Assembly: GCF_009857445.1 (NCBI RefSeq)
Contig: NZ_WWCN01000003.1
Span: 434,001 to 498,000, forward strand
Source of the DNA: Duganella flavida
GTDB taxonomy: Bacteria; Pseudomonadota; Gammaproteobacteria; Burkholderiales; Burkholderiaceae_D
Length of the DNA: 64,000 nt
Direction: 5' to 3'
Position numbers and translations under genes: made by a program. The stretch's first letter is position 1. Each line of letters starts with the position of its first letter. Of the stretch, positions 21,426 to 29,548 are shown piece by piece. Below the pieces are notes generated by a model, which searched no databases, was not told the origin of the DNA, and saw only the letters and a list, made by a program, of their open reading frames with translations.

Positions 21426-21464
21426 GAGGGGCTTCCTTTTTAATGACTGACAGGTTATTTATTG

Positions 21465-21492
21465 ATTATAAGCTGAACAACGTCCTTTGCAA
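21465..21492 (-). promoter_or_regulatory. Sigma-70 promoter of the RND operon
   Basis: On the minus strand TTGCAA (-35, 21487-21492) and TATAAT (-10, 21465-21470, perfect consensus) are 16 bases apart, about 40 bases upstream of the GTG start. It lies in the divergent gap with hpnC. Confidence 0.6.
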
Positions 21493-21605
21493 ATGACTTG
21501 TGCGTCATTAATTTTTGGCATGAATACTTGCTCTCATTTCAAGATAGCACTACCATTACGCGCTGGAAACCAATCACACACCGGCACCTGCCGTTCTCCC
21601 CGTTT

Positions 21606-22448
21606 ATGCCGGTCGATCACTACGAAAACTTCCCTGTTGCCTCCATTTTGCTGCCCAAGCGCCTGCGCCCGGCGGTAGAAGCAATTTACGCCTTCGCCCG
21701 CAGCGCTGACGATTTGGCCGATGAAGGAAATGCCACGCCGGAAGAACGCCTGGCGGCGCTGAATGCCTATGAAGCGGCCCTGGACCGCATCGCCCAGGGC
21801 GAGAGCGACCATGAACCGATGTTCGAACGGCTGGCGCAGGTGGTGCGCGAATACGAGATGCCGCTCAAGCCGCTGTACGAATTGCTGTCCGCCTTCAAGC
21901 AGGATGTGCTGGTGACGCGCTACCAGACTTACGACGCGCTGCTGGACTACTGCGCGCGCTCGGCCAATCCGGTCGGCTTCATGATGTTGCACCTGTACGG
22001 CGCGGCGGATGAGGACAATGTGCGCGATTCGGACGCCATCTGCACCGCGCTGCAGCTGATCAATTTCTTGCAGGACGTGGCGATTGATTTACACAAGGAA
22101 CGCATCTACATTCCGCTGGAAGACCTGAACCGCTACGCGATTTCGCCGGCGGCGCTGGAACACCCCAGCGCCCGCCCGCGCTGGCGTTCGATGATGCGGT
22201 TTGAAGTGGATCGCGCCCGTAAGCTGCTGCTGAGCGGCGCGCCGCTGGCCTTGCGCTTGCCCGGCCGCATCGGCTTTGAACTGCGCATGGTGGTGCAAGG
22301 CGGCTTGCGCATTCTCGATGCGATTGAGGCGGTGGAATACGACGTCTTCCTGCACCGCCCCAAGCTGGTCCGGCGCGACTGGATGGGCATCTTCTGGGCC
22401 GCCGTACGCATGAAAAAACGCCTGGCAGCCACGCCCCGCACGGCTTGA
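21606..22448 (+). CDS. hpnC: Squalene synthase HpnC (hydroxysqualene synthase)
   Basis: 280 residues from the ATG at 21606 (MPVDHYENFPVAS), the usual HpnC N-terminus; the frame is open 36 codons further upstream but that stretch does not look like the family. Two Asp-rich substrate/Mg motifs are seen, SADDLADE and NFLQDVAIDLHKERIYIP. Known pathway: HpnD joins two farnesyl diphosphates to presqualene diphosphate, HpnC converts this to hydroxysqualene and HpnE to squalene. hpnD and hpnE lie 1.4 kb downstream after three unrelated small genes. No squalene-hopene cyclase gene is in the window. Confidence 0.9.
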   Translation: MPVDHYENFPVASILLPKRLRPAVEAIYAFARSADDLADEGNATPEERLAALNAYEAALDRIAQGESDHEPMFERLAQVVREYEMPLKPLYELLSAFKQDVLVTRYQTYDALLDYCARSANPVGFMMLHLYGAADEDNVRDSDAICTALQLINFLQDVAIDLHKERIYIPLEDLNRYAISPAALEHPSARPRWRSMMRFEVDRARKLLLSGAPLALRLPGRIGFELRMVVQGGLRILDAIEAVEYDVFLHRPKLVRRDWMGIFWAAVRMKKRLAATPRTA

Positions 22449-22458
22449 TGCAGCTCAA

Positions 22459-22486
22459 TTGACGCTCATATTGCGAGGCCTATACT
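22459..22486 (+). promoter_or_regulatory. Sigma-70 promoter placed for a leaderless transcript
   Basis: TTGACG (-35, 22459-22464) and TATACT (-10, 22481-22486), each 5 of 6 to consensus, with a 16-base spacer. The next gene's ATG is at 22493, 7 bases after the -10 box, which is where transcription should start. Confidence 0.65.
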
Positions 22487-22492
22487 CGCAAC

Positions 22493-22912
22493 ATGGCTGA
22501 TATGAACAGAGAAGAAGCGGATGCAAAAATCGGCGCGAGCGAAGCGCGTACCGATTCTAAATTTGCGACCGTCCTCGCCAGGTTCGATGCGCTCACCGCC
22601 GCAGTGCGCGAGATGAAGGCGGAAATGCGCAATATAAAAATGACGGTGATTCTGACCGGCGTCAGCACAGGTCTCGCAGTCATTTTCGGTGTGGCCGGCT
22701 TCAATGCCTCGCTGCTCAACAATATGCTCGCCTCTTACGACTCACGTAAGGAGCGAGGCCAATGGCAAAGCGAGATCAGGAAGCAGTCCATCGAAACCGA
22801 GCTGGCACTGACAAGAATTCGCAAACAACTTGACACAATTGACGCGCGACAGGCGCAAATGAGCGCTGAGTTCGAAAAAATCAAACAGGAGCGAGCGTCT
22901 GGGCGGAAATGA
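22493..22912 (+). CDS. Hypothetical coiled-coil membrane protein, probably leaderless
   Basis: 139 residues. An N-terminal charged, heptad-like helix (about 1-48, with repeated A-R-F-D-A spacing) is followed by one transmembrane segment (about 52-76, hydrophobic from MTVILTGVS) and a second charged coiled-coil region to the C-terminus. I do not recognise the family. The ATG coincides with the predicted transcription start, so there is no Shine-Dalgarno; ATG at 22502 is an alternative. Its 3' end overlaps the convergent EexN-like gene by 32 bases. It may be a membrane-tethered scaffold, but nothing in the sequence gives a function. Confidence 0.7.
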   Translation: MADMNREEADAKIGASEARTDSKFATVLARFDALTAAVREMKAEMRNIKMTVILTGVSTGLAVIFGVAGFNASLLNNMLASYDSRKERGQWQSEIRKQSIETELALTRIRKQLDTIDARQAQMSAEFEKIKQERASGRK

Positions 22913-23291
22913 TTTTTTGCTCGGTGCGTTCTTGCGGGATGGGCGCGGACGAGGACGGCGGCGTGGCTTTCGGCGCGACAACCGGCGTTGTTTGCGGCTT
23001 AGATTGCTTCAGCACGAACTCACGCAGTGAAGCCGCTTCCGACACCGACAGCGCCGTCTGGCAATTCACGCCTTCGTTGGAAATCTGCCACTCTTGGTAG
23101 TCGCCCACGCTCAGCGAGCGCTGTTTCTGGGCGTCCAGCAGCTTGCAGTGGCTCGCTACTTCCTGCGCTTCCGACAGGTGCTGGGTGTAATACGTGGCCG
23201 TTTTCATGGGCGCTGCGTCCTCCGCAGACGAACCTTCACACCCAGCAAACACTGGCAAGATGATCAAGGCTGCGACAATCTGCGACTTCAT
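22881..23291 (-). CDS. Small lipoprotein resembling the EexN entry-exclusion family
   Basis: 136 residues with a signal peptide and lipobox-like VFAGC (Cys18). The body has the EexN-like pattern of a short helix TYYTQHLSEAQEVASHCKLL, then a second Cys in EGVNCQTAL, so the mature part carries two conserved-looking Cys residues that could pair. The C-terminal 45 residues are Pro/Ser/Thr-rich and extend beyond the usual short EexN protein. EexN is known from conjugative plasmids, where it blocks redundant mating, but no conjugation genes are near. The family call is by pattern and tentative. Confidence 0.6.
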   Translation of the reverse strand: MKSQIVAALIILPVFAGCEGSSAEDAAPMKTATYYTQHLSEAQEVASHCKLLDAQKQRSLSVGDYQEWQISNEGVNCQTALSVSEAASLREFVLKQSKPQTTPVVAPKATPPSSSAPIPQERTEQKIISAQTLAPV

Positions 23292-23339
23292 ACGAATACA
23301 ATCTCCCGAAAAGGTAACATATTGTATCCTTAAATCACG

Positions 23340-23750
23340 CTACGTTGCAGTAGGTGGTCCCTTCAGTTCAACCACATTACCTTCGGGGTCGGCCACATAA
23401 ATCGACGGCCCCTCCCCCTCGGCACCGTAGCGGGACTCGACAGCGCCTGCCTCCACACCATGTTCGGCCAGGTGCAAGCGGATCGCCTCGGCATCAAATG
23501 GTTCTACCCTCAGGCAGAAATGGTCCATATTGCGCCCCTCCTTGCCAGGCGCCGCGCCGCCCATGCGGCCCAGCTTGCTGTCCAGGGGCACCAGGTCGAT
23601 CAGCGAGCTGCCGGCGCGCAGCTGCACCAGCCCGATTTCATCCTGCCGCCGCTGCACAGGACAACCCAGTGCACCGCAATAAAAGTCCAGCATCGCCGCC
23701 AGATCCACCACCCGCAGCACGACATGGTCAATTTCCCGGATAGAAATCAT
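23340..23750 (-). CDS. VOC-superfamily (glyoxalase/bleomycin-resistance fold) protein
   Basis: 136 residues from the ATG at 23750 (MISIREIDHVVLRV); the frame is open 13 codons upstream but the VOC fold starts here. Two beta-alpha-beta-beta-beta modules are apparent: the first starts at DHVVLRVVDLAAMLDFY and the second at MDHFCLRVEPFDAEAI, ending SIYVADPEGNVVELKG. His and Glu at the usual metal positions (DHVV, MDHF, VVELKG) suggest a metal-dependent lyase or dioxygenase-like enzyme; substrate unknown. It lies on the opposite strand to hpnC and hpnD, within the hpn gap. Confidence 0.88.
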   Translation of the reverse strand: MISIREIDHVVLRVVDLAAMLDFYCGALGCPVQRRQDEIGLVQLRAGSSLIDLVPLDSKLGRMGGAAPGKEGRNMDHFCLRVEPFDAEAIRLHLAEHGVEAGAVESRYGAEGEGPSIYVADPEGNVVELKGPPTAT

Positions 23751-23833
23751 GTCAACTCCACCAAATAATGAACCGAGACTGTAACTCATTCCTATAAAAT
23801 AGCGGCTTCGAACAGTCCATTGCTTTTTTATCC

Positions 23834-24667
23834 ATGTCTCCCGACGACTACTGCCAGCAAAAGACCGCCCAAAGCGGCTCCAGTTTCTACTACAGCTTTC
23901 TGTTCCTGCCGACGGAGCGTCGCCGCGCCATCACCGCCCTGTACGCGTTTTGCCGCGAAGTGGACGATACCGTCGATGAATGCACCGATGAATCGATCGC
24001 CCGCATCAAGCTGGCCTGGTGGCGCAAGGAGATCAGCAGCATGTACGCCGGCCAGCAGACGCACCCGGTAACGCAGGCGCTGCAGCCGCATATCGCGCCG
24101 TACAATCTGAAGGAAGAGCACCTGCAGGCCATCATCGACGGCATGGAGATGGATCTGAACCAGACCCGCTACCTCGATTACACCGCGCTCAGCAAATACT
24201 GCTGGCACGTGGCCAGCGTGGTCGGCATCCTGTCGGCCAGCATCTTTGGCGTGACCAATCCACAAACCCTGCAGTTCGCGGAAAAGCTGGGCCTCGCATT
24301 CCAGCTGACCAACATCATCCGCGACGTCGGCGAAGATGCCCGCAAAGGCCGCATCTACCTGCCGATCAACGAGCTGCAGCAGTTCAACGTCACCGCCGCC
24401 GACATCCTCAACAGCAAGCACAGCGAGAAGTTTGAGCAGCTGATGGCGTTCCAGGCCGCCCGCGCGCAAACCGCCTACGACGAAGCCTACGCCCTGCTGC
24501 CAAAAGAAGACCGCCGCGCCCAGCGCCCGGGCCTGATGATGGCTGCCATCTACCGCACCGTGCTGACCGAAGTCCAGGCTGACGGCTACCACGTGCTGAA
24601 CCAACGCATTTCGCTGACGCCGCTCCGCAAACTCTGGCTGGCCTGGAAGACCTACATCCGTGGCTGA
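23834..24667 (+). CDS. hpnD: Presqualene diphosphate synthase HpnD
   Basis: 277 residues. The trans-isoprenyl head-to-head synthase motifs are REVDDTVDE and NIIRDVGEDARKGRIYLP, both with intact Asp clusters. It catalyses condensation of two farnesyl diphosphates to presqualene diphosphate, the first step of the HpnD-HpnC-HpnE squalene route. The C-terminus overlaps the hpnE GTG start by 8 bases, indicating translational coupling. Start ATG at 23834. Confidence 0.93.
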   Translation: MSPDDYCQQKTAQSGSSFYYSFLFLPTERRRAITALYAFCREVDDTVDECTDESIARIKLAWWRKEISSMYAGQQTHPVTQALQPHIAPYNLKEEHLQAIIDGMEMDLNQTRYLDYTALSKYCWHVASVVGILSASIFGVTNPQTLQFAEKLGLAFQLTNIIRDVGEDARKGRIYLPINELQQFNVTAADILNSKHSEKFEQLMAFQAARAQTAYDEAYALLPKEDRRAQRPGLMMAAIYRTVLTEVQADGYHVLNQRISLTPLRKLWLAWKTYIRG

Positions 24668-26087
24668 TCCGGATATCGCTGGCATGCCGGTCGACAAGCG
24701 CGGCCAGGCGGATAGCGGCGTAGTGGCGCGCTCCATCGCCGTCATCGGCGCCGGCTGGGCCGGTTGCGCCGCTGCTGTCGAACTGGCGCGCGCCGGCTAC
24801 AAAGTCACCGTGCTGGAAGCGGCCCGCAGCCTCGGCGGCCGCGCGCGCCGCGTGGAAACCGACCGCAAGCAGCTGGACAACGGCCAGCACATCCTGCTCG
24901 GCGCCTACAGCGAAACCCTGCGCCTGATGAAGCTCACCGGCGTCGACCGCGAGCAAGCCCTGCTGACGCTGCCGCTGCAAATGCGTTACGCGCCCGATAC
25001 CGGTGGCATGGACTTTATCGCGCCAGCATTGCCGCTGCCGGCGCCGCTGCACCTGGCCGCAGCCCTGCTACGCGCCAAGGGCCTGCAACGAGAAGACAAA
25101 CTCAGCCTAGCACGTTTCTCCACCACAGCCCGCTGGATGGGCTGGCAACTCGACACTGATTGCAGCGTCAGCGAACTGCTGCAACGCTTCGACCAGACCG
25201 AACGCCTGATTCAGCTGATGTGGCGCCCACTGTGCCTGGCCGCGCTCAACACGCCCCCGGAGCGCGCCTCGGCGCAGGTGTTCCTCAACGTGCTGCGCGA
25301 CAGCCTGGGCGCCAAGCGCCGTGCATCAGACATGCTGCTGCCGCGCGCCGACCTGAGCGCCTTGTTCCCGGAAGCCGCCACCCGCTACATCATGGCCAAT
25401 GGCGGCTCGGTGCGCAGCGGCGCCAAGGTGCAGGCGCTGCGCTCGATTGAAGGCAGGCTGTGGCAGCTGGACATCAGCGGCGCTGCGGTCGGCGGCACAT
25501 GGAGCACGTATTTCGGCGGCGTGGTGCTGGCCACCGGCGCGGCCCAGGCCGCCGCTCTGTTGCACGACATCCCGGATGCCGATACCACTGCCCTGTGCAG
25601 CCAGCTGACCGCCTTCGAGCCGGAAGCCATCACCACCGTCTATCTGCAATACGAGGCCGCCACCAGGCTGGACTTGCCGTTCTACGCCCTGCTCGATGAT
25701 CCGGACAGCCACCAATACGGCCAGTTTGTGTTCGACCGCGGCCAGCTGGACGCTACCCAAAATGGCTTGCTGGCGGTGATCATCAGCGCCTCCGGTCCGG
25801 CCGCCGCCCAGCCGCAGGAATTGCTGGCCGAGGCCGTCGCGGTACAGCTGGCCGTGGTATTCCAGCGCCCGGAACTGGGCCGGCCGGCGTGGTTCAAGGT
25901 CATCACCGAAAAGCGCGCCACTTACGCCAGCTCACCCGGTCTGGTCCGCCCCGACAACGCCACCGGCCTGCCGGGGCTGGTGCTGGCCGGCGACTACACC
26001 GCCGGCGCCTACCCGGCCACGCTGGAAATGGCCGTCCGCAGCGGCGTCACTGCCGCCCAGTTGCTGAAAGGGAGCGCCGTCCAGTAG
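24660..26087 (+). CDS. hpnE: Hydroxysqualene dehydroxylase HpnE
   Basis: 475 residues. An FAD-binding Rossmann motif IAVIGAGWAGCAAA is followed by the amine-oxidase/phytoene-desaturase-type signature VLEAARSLGGRARR; the C-terminus carries PGLVLAGDYTAGAYPATLEMA, the second dinucleotide-contact region. It reduces hydroxysqualene to squalene. The GTG start lies inside hpnD; an ATG eight codons in is an alternative that still precedes the FAD motif. It is the last gene of the hpnDE unit. Confidence 0.92.
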   Translation: MADPDIAGMPVDKRGQADSGVVARSIAVIGAGWAGCAAAVELARAGYKVTVLEAARSLGGRARRVETDRKQLDNGQHILLGAYSETLRLMKLTGVDREQALLTLPLQMRYAPDTGGMDFIAPALPLPAPLHLAAALLRAKGLQREDKLSLARFSTTARWMGWQLDTDCSVSELLQRFDQTERLIQLMWRPLCLAALNTPPERASAQVFLNVLRDSLGAKRRASDMLLPRADLSALFPEAATRYIMANGGSVRSGAKVQALRSIEGRLWQLDISGAAVGGTWSTYFGGVVLATGAAQAAALLHDIPDADTTALCSQLTAFEPEAITTVYLQYEAATRLDLPFYALLDDPDSHQYGQFVFDRGQLDATQNGLLAVIISASGPAAAQPQELLAEAVAVQLAVVFQRPELGRPAWFKVITEKRATYASSPGLVRPDNATGLPGLVLAGDYTAGAYPATLEMAVRSGVTAAQLLKGSAVQ

Positions 26088-26208
26088 CCCTTTTTTGTCG
26101 CCTGTGCCGCGTCTTGTGCAGCCTGTCACACGCCGATGGCGTCTGGACAGCCTCTTGGGTACAGTTGCACCATCGGCAAAAAGCACGCAACATTGTGGAT
26201 TTGATATC

Positions 26209-27000
26209 ATGACCAAGCAGCAATACCTCGACGCGCTCAAGCAGGCCATGCAGGGTCTGCCGCCAGAAACGGTGGCCAAGACCCTGGCTTACTATGAGCA
26301 GCGCTTCATCGACGGCCAGGTCGCCGGCCAGAGCGAAGCCGAGGTCTTCAAGGATCTGGACGAGCCGCGCAAGATCGCCATGACCTTGCGCGCCAGCGCC
26401 CACATGAGCGCCTTCGAACAAAAGAAAACCCCGTTCAATCTGTTCCGCTTGATGGCTTCCTTCCTCGGGCTGGCCATCTTCAACCTGTTCATGGTGATCC
26501 CGGCGATAGTCTACGCCAGCCTGCTGGGCGCCATCTACATCTCAGCGTTCGGCTTCTACATCGGCGGCGTGGCGCTGACCGCCAGCGGCCTGTCGGGCCA
26601 GAACGAACTGGCACTGGAAGGTCCGCTGCGCCACCTGATGGAATACACCAACACCCATTTCGACACCCATGAAGAGGAAGAAGACGCCCAAGGCTGGCGT
26701 GTTTCGATCAACAACATGGGCGTGCAGGTCAACAAGGACGATAGCGAAACGCCGCCGGACGAAGAAGGCCTGAGCCGCAGCGGCAAGCTGCTGAACCGCG
26801 CCGAAGCGGTGGCCGCCGGCGACGTCCACATCACCACCGATTTCGATAGCGGCGCGCGCACCACGCAATCCTTGATCGGCTTAGGACTGATCCTGGGCGG
26901 CATCGGCCTGTGCTTGGTCAGCGTTGTACTGACCCGCTACACCGTGATCGGTTTGAAGCGTTACGCGGCGATGAATGCCTCGCTGCTGCGCGGACGTTGA
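26209..27000 (+). CDS. DUF1700 (HAAS-domain) membrane protein
   Basis: 263 residues from the ATG at 26209 (MTKQQYLDALKQAMQGLP); the frame is open 38 codons upstream but without family character. The N-terminal HAAS helical domain (about 1-65) has the typical YYEQRFIDG and DLDEPRKIA pattern. Hydrophobic segments follow (about 75-125) and again near the C-terminus (about 220-245). DUF1700 proteins are usually found with PadR regulators and DUF2807/DUF4097 adhesin-like proteins. Here the DUF2807 gene follows after 7 bases, but no PadR gene is adjacent. Envelope-stress role is an inference. Confidence 0.82.
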   Translation: MTKQQYLDALKQAMQGLPPETVAKTLAYYEQRFIDGQVAGQSEAEVFKDLDEPRKIAMTLRASAHMSAFEQKKTPFNLFRLMASFLGLAIFNLFMVIPAIVYASLLGAIYISAFGFYIGGVALTASGLSGQNELALEGPLRHLMEYTNTHFDTHEEEEDAQGWRVSINNMGVQVNKDDSETPPDEEGLSRSGKLLNRAEAVAAGDVHITTDFDSGARTTQSLIGLGLILGGIGLCLVSVVLTRYTVIGLKRYAAMNASLLRGR

Positions 27001-27007
27001 AGGATAA

Positions 27008-27817
27008 ATGATGCGCGCATTAATGAAAATTGGAGCTGGCCTGCTGTTGCTGGCGTTTGTGCTGATTGGCGTGACCTACAGCATGTTGAAGGCCTACGGC
27101 AGCAGCAGCCCGACCAGCGTGGCCGGCCGCTCGCTGGGCACCGAGAGCCGCAAGATCGACGCCATGGCCACCGTGGTGGAGTTGAGCGGACCGATCGACC
27201 TGATACTGATGCAGGGCCAGACCGCCACGCTCAAGGTGCGCGGCGAGCAGCGTTCGCTGGCGAATATCGAGACCATACAAGACGGCCGCGATCTGCACAT
27301 CGGCACCAAGGGCATGCTGCTTAATCCGCGCCATCGCTTGCAGGTGGAGCTGGTGCTGCCGTCGCTGGAGGAACTGGTGGTGCACAGCAGCGGCGATACC
27401 AAGGTTAGTGGCTTTAACGGCGAACGGCTGGAATTGCAGCTGCACGGTTCGGGCAACGTGAGTTTCACTGGCCGCTATCGCGACCTGACGGCAGGTGCAC
27501 ACGGCAGCGGCAATTTGAACCTGAATGCGGGTAGCAGCGAGAATGTGGAGCTGGAGATGGTGGGATCAGGCCAGATCAGCGCCGCCGGCAGCTGCAAGAC
27601 GCTGAACGCGGAATTGACCGGTTCCGGCGACTTGAATGCGCGCCATCTGGCGTCGGACAAGGTGACCGTGAATCTGAAAGGCTCGGGCACCAGCCACGTC
27701 TTCGCCAAGCAATCGGCCGACCTGACCTTGCGCGGCAGTGGTGATATTCGGGTGCTGGGCAATCCGGACCAGCGCAACGTTCACCGCACCGGTTCCGGCG
27801 AAGTTACCTGGGAGTGA
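27008..27817 (+). CDS. DUF2807 (GIN-domain, head) beta-helix protein
   Basis: 269 residues with an N-terminal signal/anchor helix (about 6-30). The rest is made of repeated short strands punctuated by GSG (HGSGNV, HGSGNL, VGSGQI, TGSGDL, KGSGTS, RGSGDI, TGSGEV), the hallmark of the right-handed beta-helix DUF2807/GIN fold. Probably periplasmic and membrane-tethered. An AAGGA Shine-Dalgarno precedes ATG 27008, 7 bases after the DUF1700 stop, so the two form an operon. The 3' end overlaps the convergent flavoprotein gene by 14 bases. Function in this family is not established. Confidence 0.85.
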   Translation: MMRALMKIGAGLLLLAFVLIGVTYSMLKAYGSSSPTSVAGRSLGTESRKIDAMATVVELSGPIDLILMQGQTATLKVRGEQRSLANIETIQDGRDLHIGTKGMLLNPRHRLQVELVLPSLEELVVHSSGDTKVSGFNGERLELQLHGSGNVSFTGRYRDLTAGAHGSGNLNLNAGSSENVELEMVGSGQISAAGSCKTLNAELTGSGDLNARHLASDKVTVNLKGSGTSHVFAKQSADLTLRGSGDIRVLGNPDQRNVHRTGSGEVTWE

Positions 27818-29039
27818 GCCACGCAAGCACGTCGCGCGCTGCCGCAACGCCGCCGGCAAAGCATGCCGTGAGCAGGTAGCCGCCGGTCGGTGCCTCCCAG
27901 TCGACCATCTCACCGGCCACGAACACGCCCGGCGCAGCTTTCAGCATCGTCCCTTCCAGCGCCGACCAGCACACGCCTCCCGCACTGCTAATCGCTTCAT
28001 CGATAGGCCGCACGCGCTCCAGCCGCACCGGCAAGCGCTTGATGGCCTGCGCCAGCTGCGCCTCGTCGGCAAACTGCTCCTTGCTTAAACACTCGCGCAA
28101 CAAGCCTGCCTTCACGCCCTTGATGCCAAGCCGGCTTTGCAAGTGCGTGGACATCGAACGCGCACCGCGCGGCCGCGACACTTCATCGGCCACACGCTCC
28201 GCACTCAGGTCCGGCAGCAGATCCAGCCAGATAGTAGTGCTCCCCTCCGCCGCAATCTGGTCGCGCAGCGCAGCGGACAGCGCGTAAATCAAGCTGCCCT
28301 CGATACCGCCCTGCGTCACCACAAACTGCCCTTGCTTGCGCATTTCCTTGCCCTGCGCATCGCGCGCAATCACGGCCACCGTCATCAACGGCTCGCCCGC
28401 GTGGCGGCTGCTGAAATACTCGCTCCAGTTCACATCAAAGCCGCAGTTGGCCGGCACCAGCGGAGACACCTCCACGCCGCGCGCCGCCAGCAGCGGCATC
28501 CACGCGCCATCCGAGCCGAGACGCGCCCAGCTCGCGCCACCCAGCGCAAGGATCACGGCGTCCGCATGCACCTGGCGTTCGCTATCTTCGGTGCTGAAGC
28601 GAAGAGCGTCATCCTGCCAGCCCAGCCAGCGATGGCGCATATGGAACTGCACACCACTCTCGCGCAAGCGATGCACCCATGCGCGCAACAGCGGCGCAGC
28701 CTTCATATCAGTCGGGAACACGCGGCCCGAGGTACCGACAAAAGTCTCAAGCCCCAGTCCATGCACCCAGTCGCGCACCGCCTGCGGACCGAAATCATCC
28801 AGCATCGGACGCAGAGGCTCGGCGCTCGCACCATAGCGCGTGACGAAACCAGCATATTCCTCGGCGTGCGTAATATTCATGCCACTGCGCCCAGCCAGCA
28901 GGAACTTGCGGCCGACCGAAGCCATCGCGTCATAAACGTCCACCTGAACGCCGCCCTGCGCAAGCGTCTGCGCTGCCATCAAACCGGCGGGACCGCCGCC
29001 GATGACGGCGACGCGAAAAGGTGTCAAACTAGACTGCAT
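27804..29039 (-). CDS. FAD-dependent oxidoreductase of the TIGR03862 / HI0933-like (BaiN-type) family
   Basis: 411 residues. The N-terminal FAD motif is VAVIGGGPAGLMAAQTLA, followed by SVGRKFLLAGRSGMNITH, the signature of the HI0933/BaiN flavoproteins. The C-terminus ends with GVFVAGEMVDWEAPTGGYLL, typical of TIGR03862. A cytosolic flavoenzyme with unknown physiological substrate (the family includes RNA-modification-linked and bile-acid reductases in gut bacteria). Start ATG at 29039. It is divergent from the small membrane protein at 29072 and overlaps the DUF2807 gene tail to tail by 14 bases. Confidence 0.88.
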   Translation of the reverse strand: MQSSLTPFRVAVIGGGPAGLMAAQTLAQGGVQVDVYDAMASVGRKFLLAGRSGMNITHAEEYAGFVTRYGASAEPLRPMLDDFGPQAVRDWVHGLGLETFVGTSGRVFPTDMKAAPLLRAWVHRLRESGVQFHMRHRWLGWQDDALRFSTEDSERQVHADAVILALGGASWARLGSDGAWMPLLAARGVEVSPLVPANCGFDVNWSEYFSSRHAGEPLMTVAVIARDAQGKEMRKQGQFVVTQGGIEGSLIYALSAALRDQIAAEGSTTIWLDLLPDLSAERVADEVSRPRGARSMSTHLQSRLGIKGVKAGLLRECLSKEQFADEAQLAQAIKRLPVRLERVRPIDEAISSAGGVCWSALEGTMLKAAPGVFVAGEMVDWEAPTGGYLLTACFAGGVAAARDVLAWLTPR

Positions 29040-29071
29040 GTGAGGTCCAAATCAAAAACAAGGGAGATACA

Positions 29072-29293
29072 ATGGGAGCGATATTCTGGGTCAAGCGCTA
29101 CCTGCTGGCAGCCGTGTCGCTGTTCGCCATCCTGGCCGCAGTGGAATGGTTCAAGGGCTCGACCGCGAAAGAGGACTACCTCAGCGCCGGCGCTTGGGCG
29201 CTGATCGCCGCCGGCATTTTTACCTACACGAGCTGGCGCCGCTACCGCAACGCCATTGCCTGCGGCGCCTGCGACAACATCACCAAGAAATAA
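29072..29293 (+). CDS. Small hypothetical two-helix membrane protein
   Basis: 73 residues with two predicted transmembrane helices (about 8-26 and 38-58), a short polar loop, and a Cys pair CGAC near the C-terminus. A good Shine-Dalgarno (AGGGAGA) precedes the ATG, which supports it being real despite its size. Its stop codon abuts the stop of the convergent moaD gene with no gap. Family not recognised. Confidence 0.72.
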   Translation: MGAIFWVKRYLLAAVSLFAILAAVEWFKGSTAKEDYLSAGAWALIAAGIFTYTSWRRYRNAIACGACDNITKK

Positions 29294-29548
29294 TCAGCCG
29301 CCCGTTACCGGTGGGAAGAACGCCACTTCGGCGCCATCGGCCAGCGCGGTGTCGGCGCCGCACATCACCTGATTGTACGCCATGCGCAGCGCTGGATGGC
29401 CCAGCGCCTGCTGCCAGCTGTCGCTGCGCGCCGCCAGATGGTCGCGCAGCGCGCCAACCGTAGCCACGCCGTCCGGCAAAGCCAGCGACTCGGAAGAGAC
29501 GCCAACAGTCTCGCGCACACTGGCGAAAAATTTTACTGTAACAGCCAT
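29294..29548 (-). CDS. moaD: Molybdopterin synthase sulfur carrier subunit MoaD
   Basis: 84 residues with a ubiquitin-like fold, starting VTVKFFASVRETVG and ending in the obligatory Gly-Gly (FFPPVTGG), which is thiocarboxylated and donates sulfur to make molybdopterin. Its ATG overlaps the moeA stop by one base (TGATG), so it is translationally coupled to moeA. The large subunit moaE is not in the window; it would be expected just downstream in many relatives, but here a convergent small gene follows. Confidence 0.94.
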   Translation of the reverse strand: MAVTVKFFASVRETVGVSSESLALPDGVATVGALRDHLAARSDSWQQALGHPALRMAYNQVMCGADTALADGAEVAFFPPVTGG

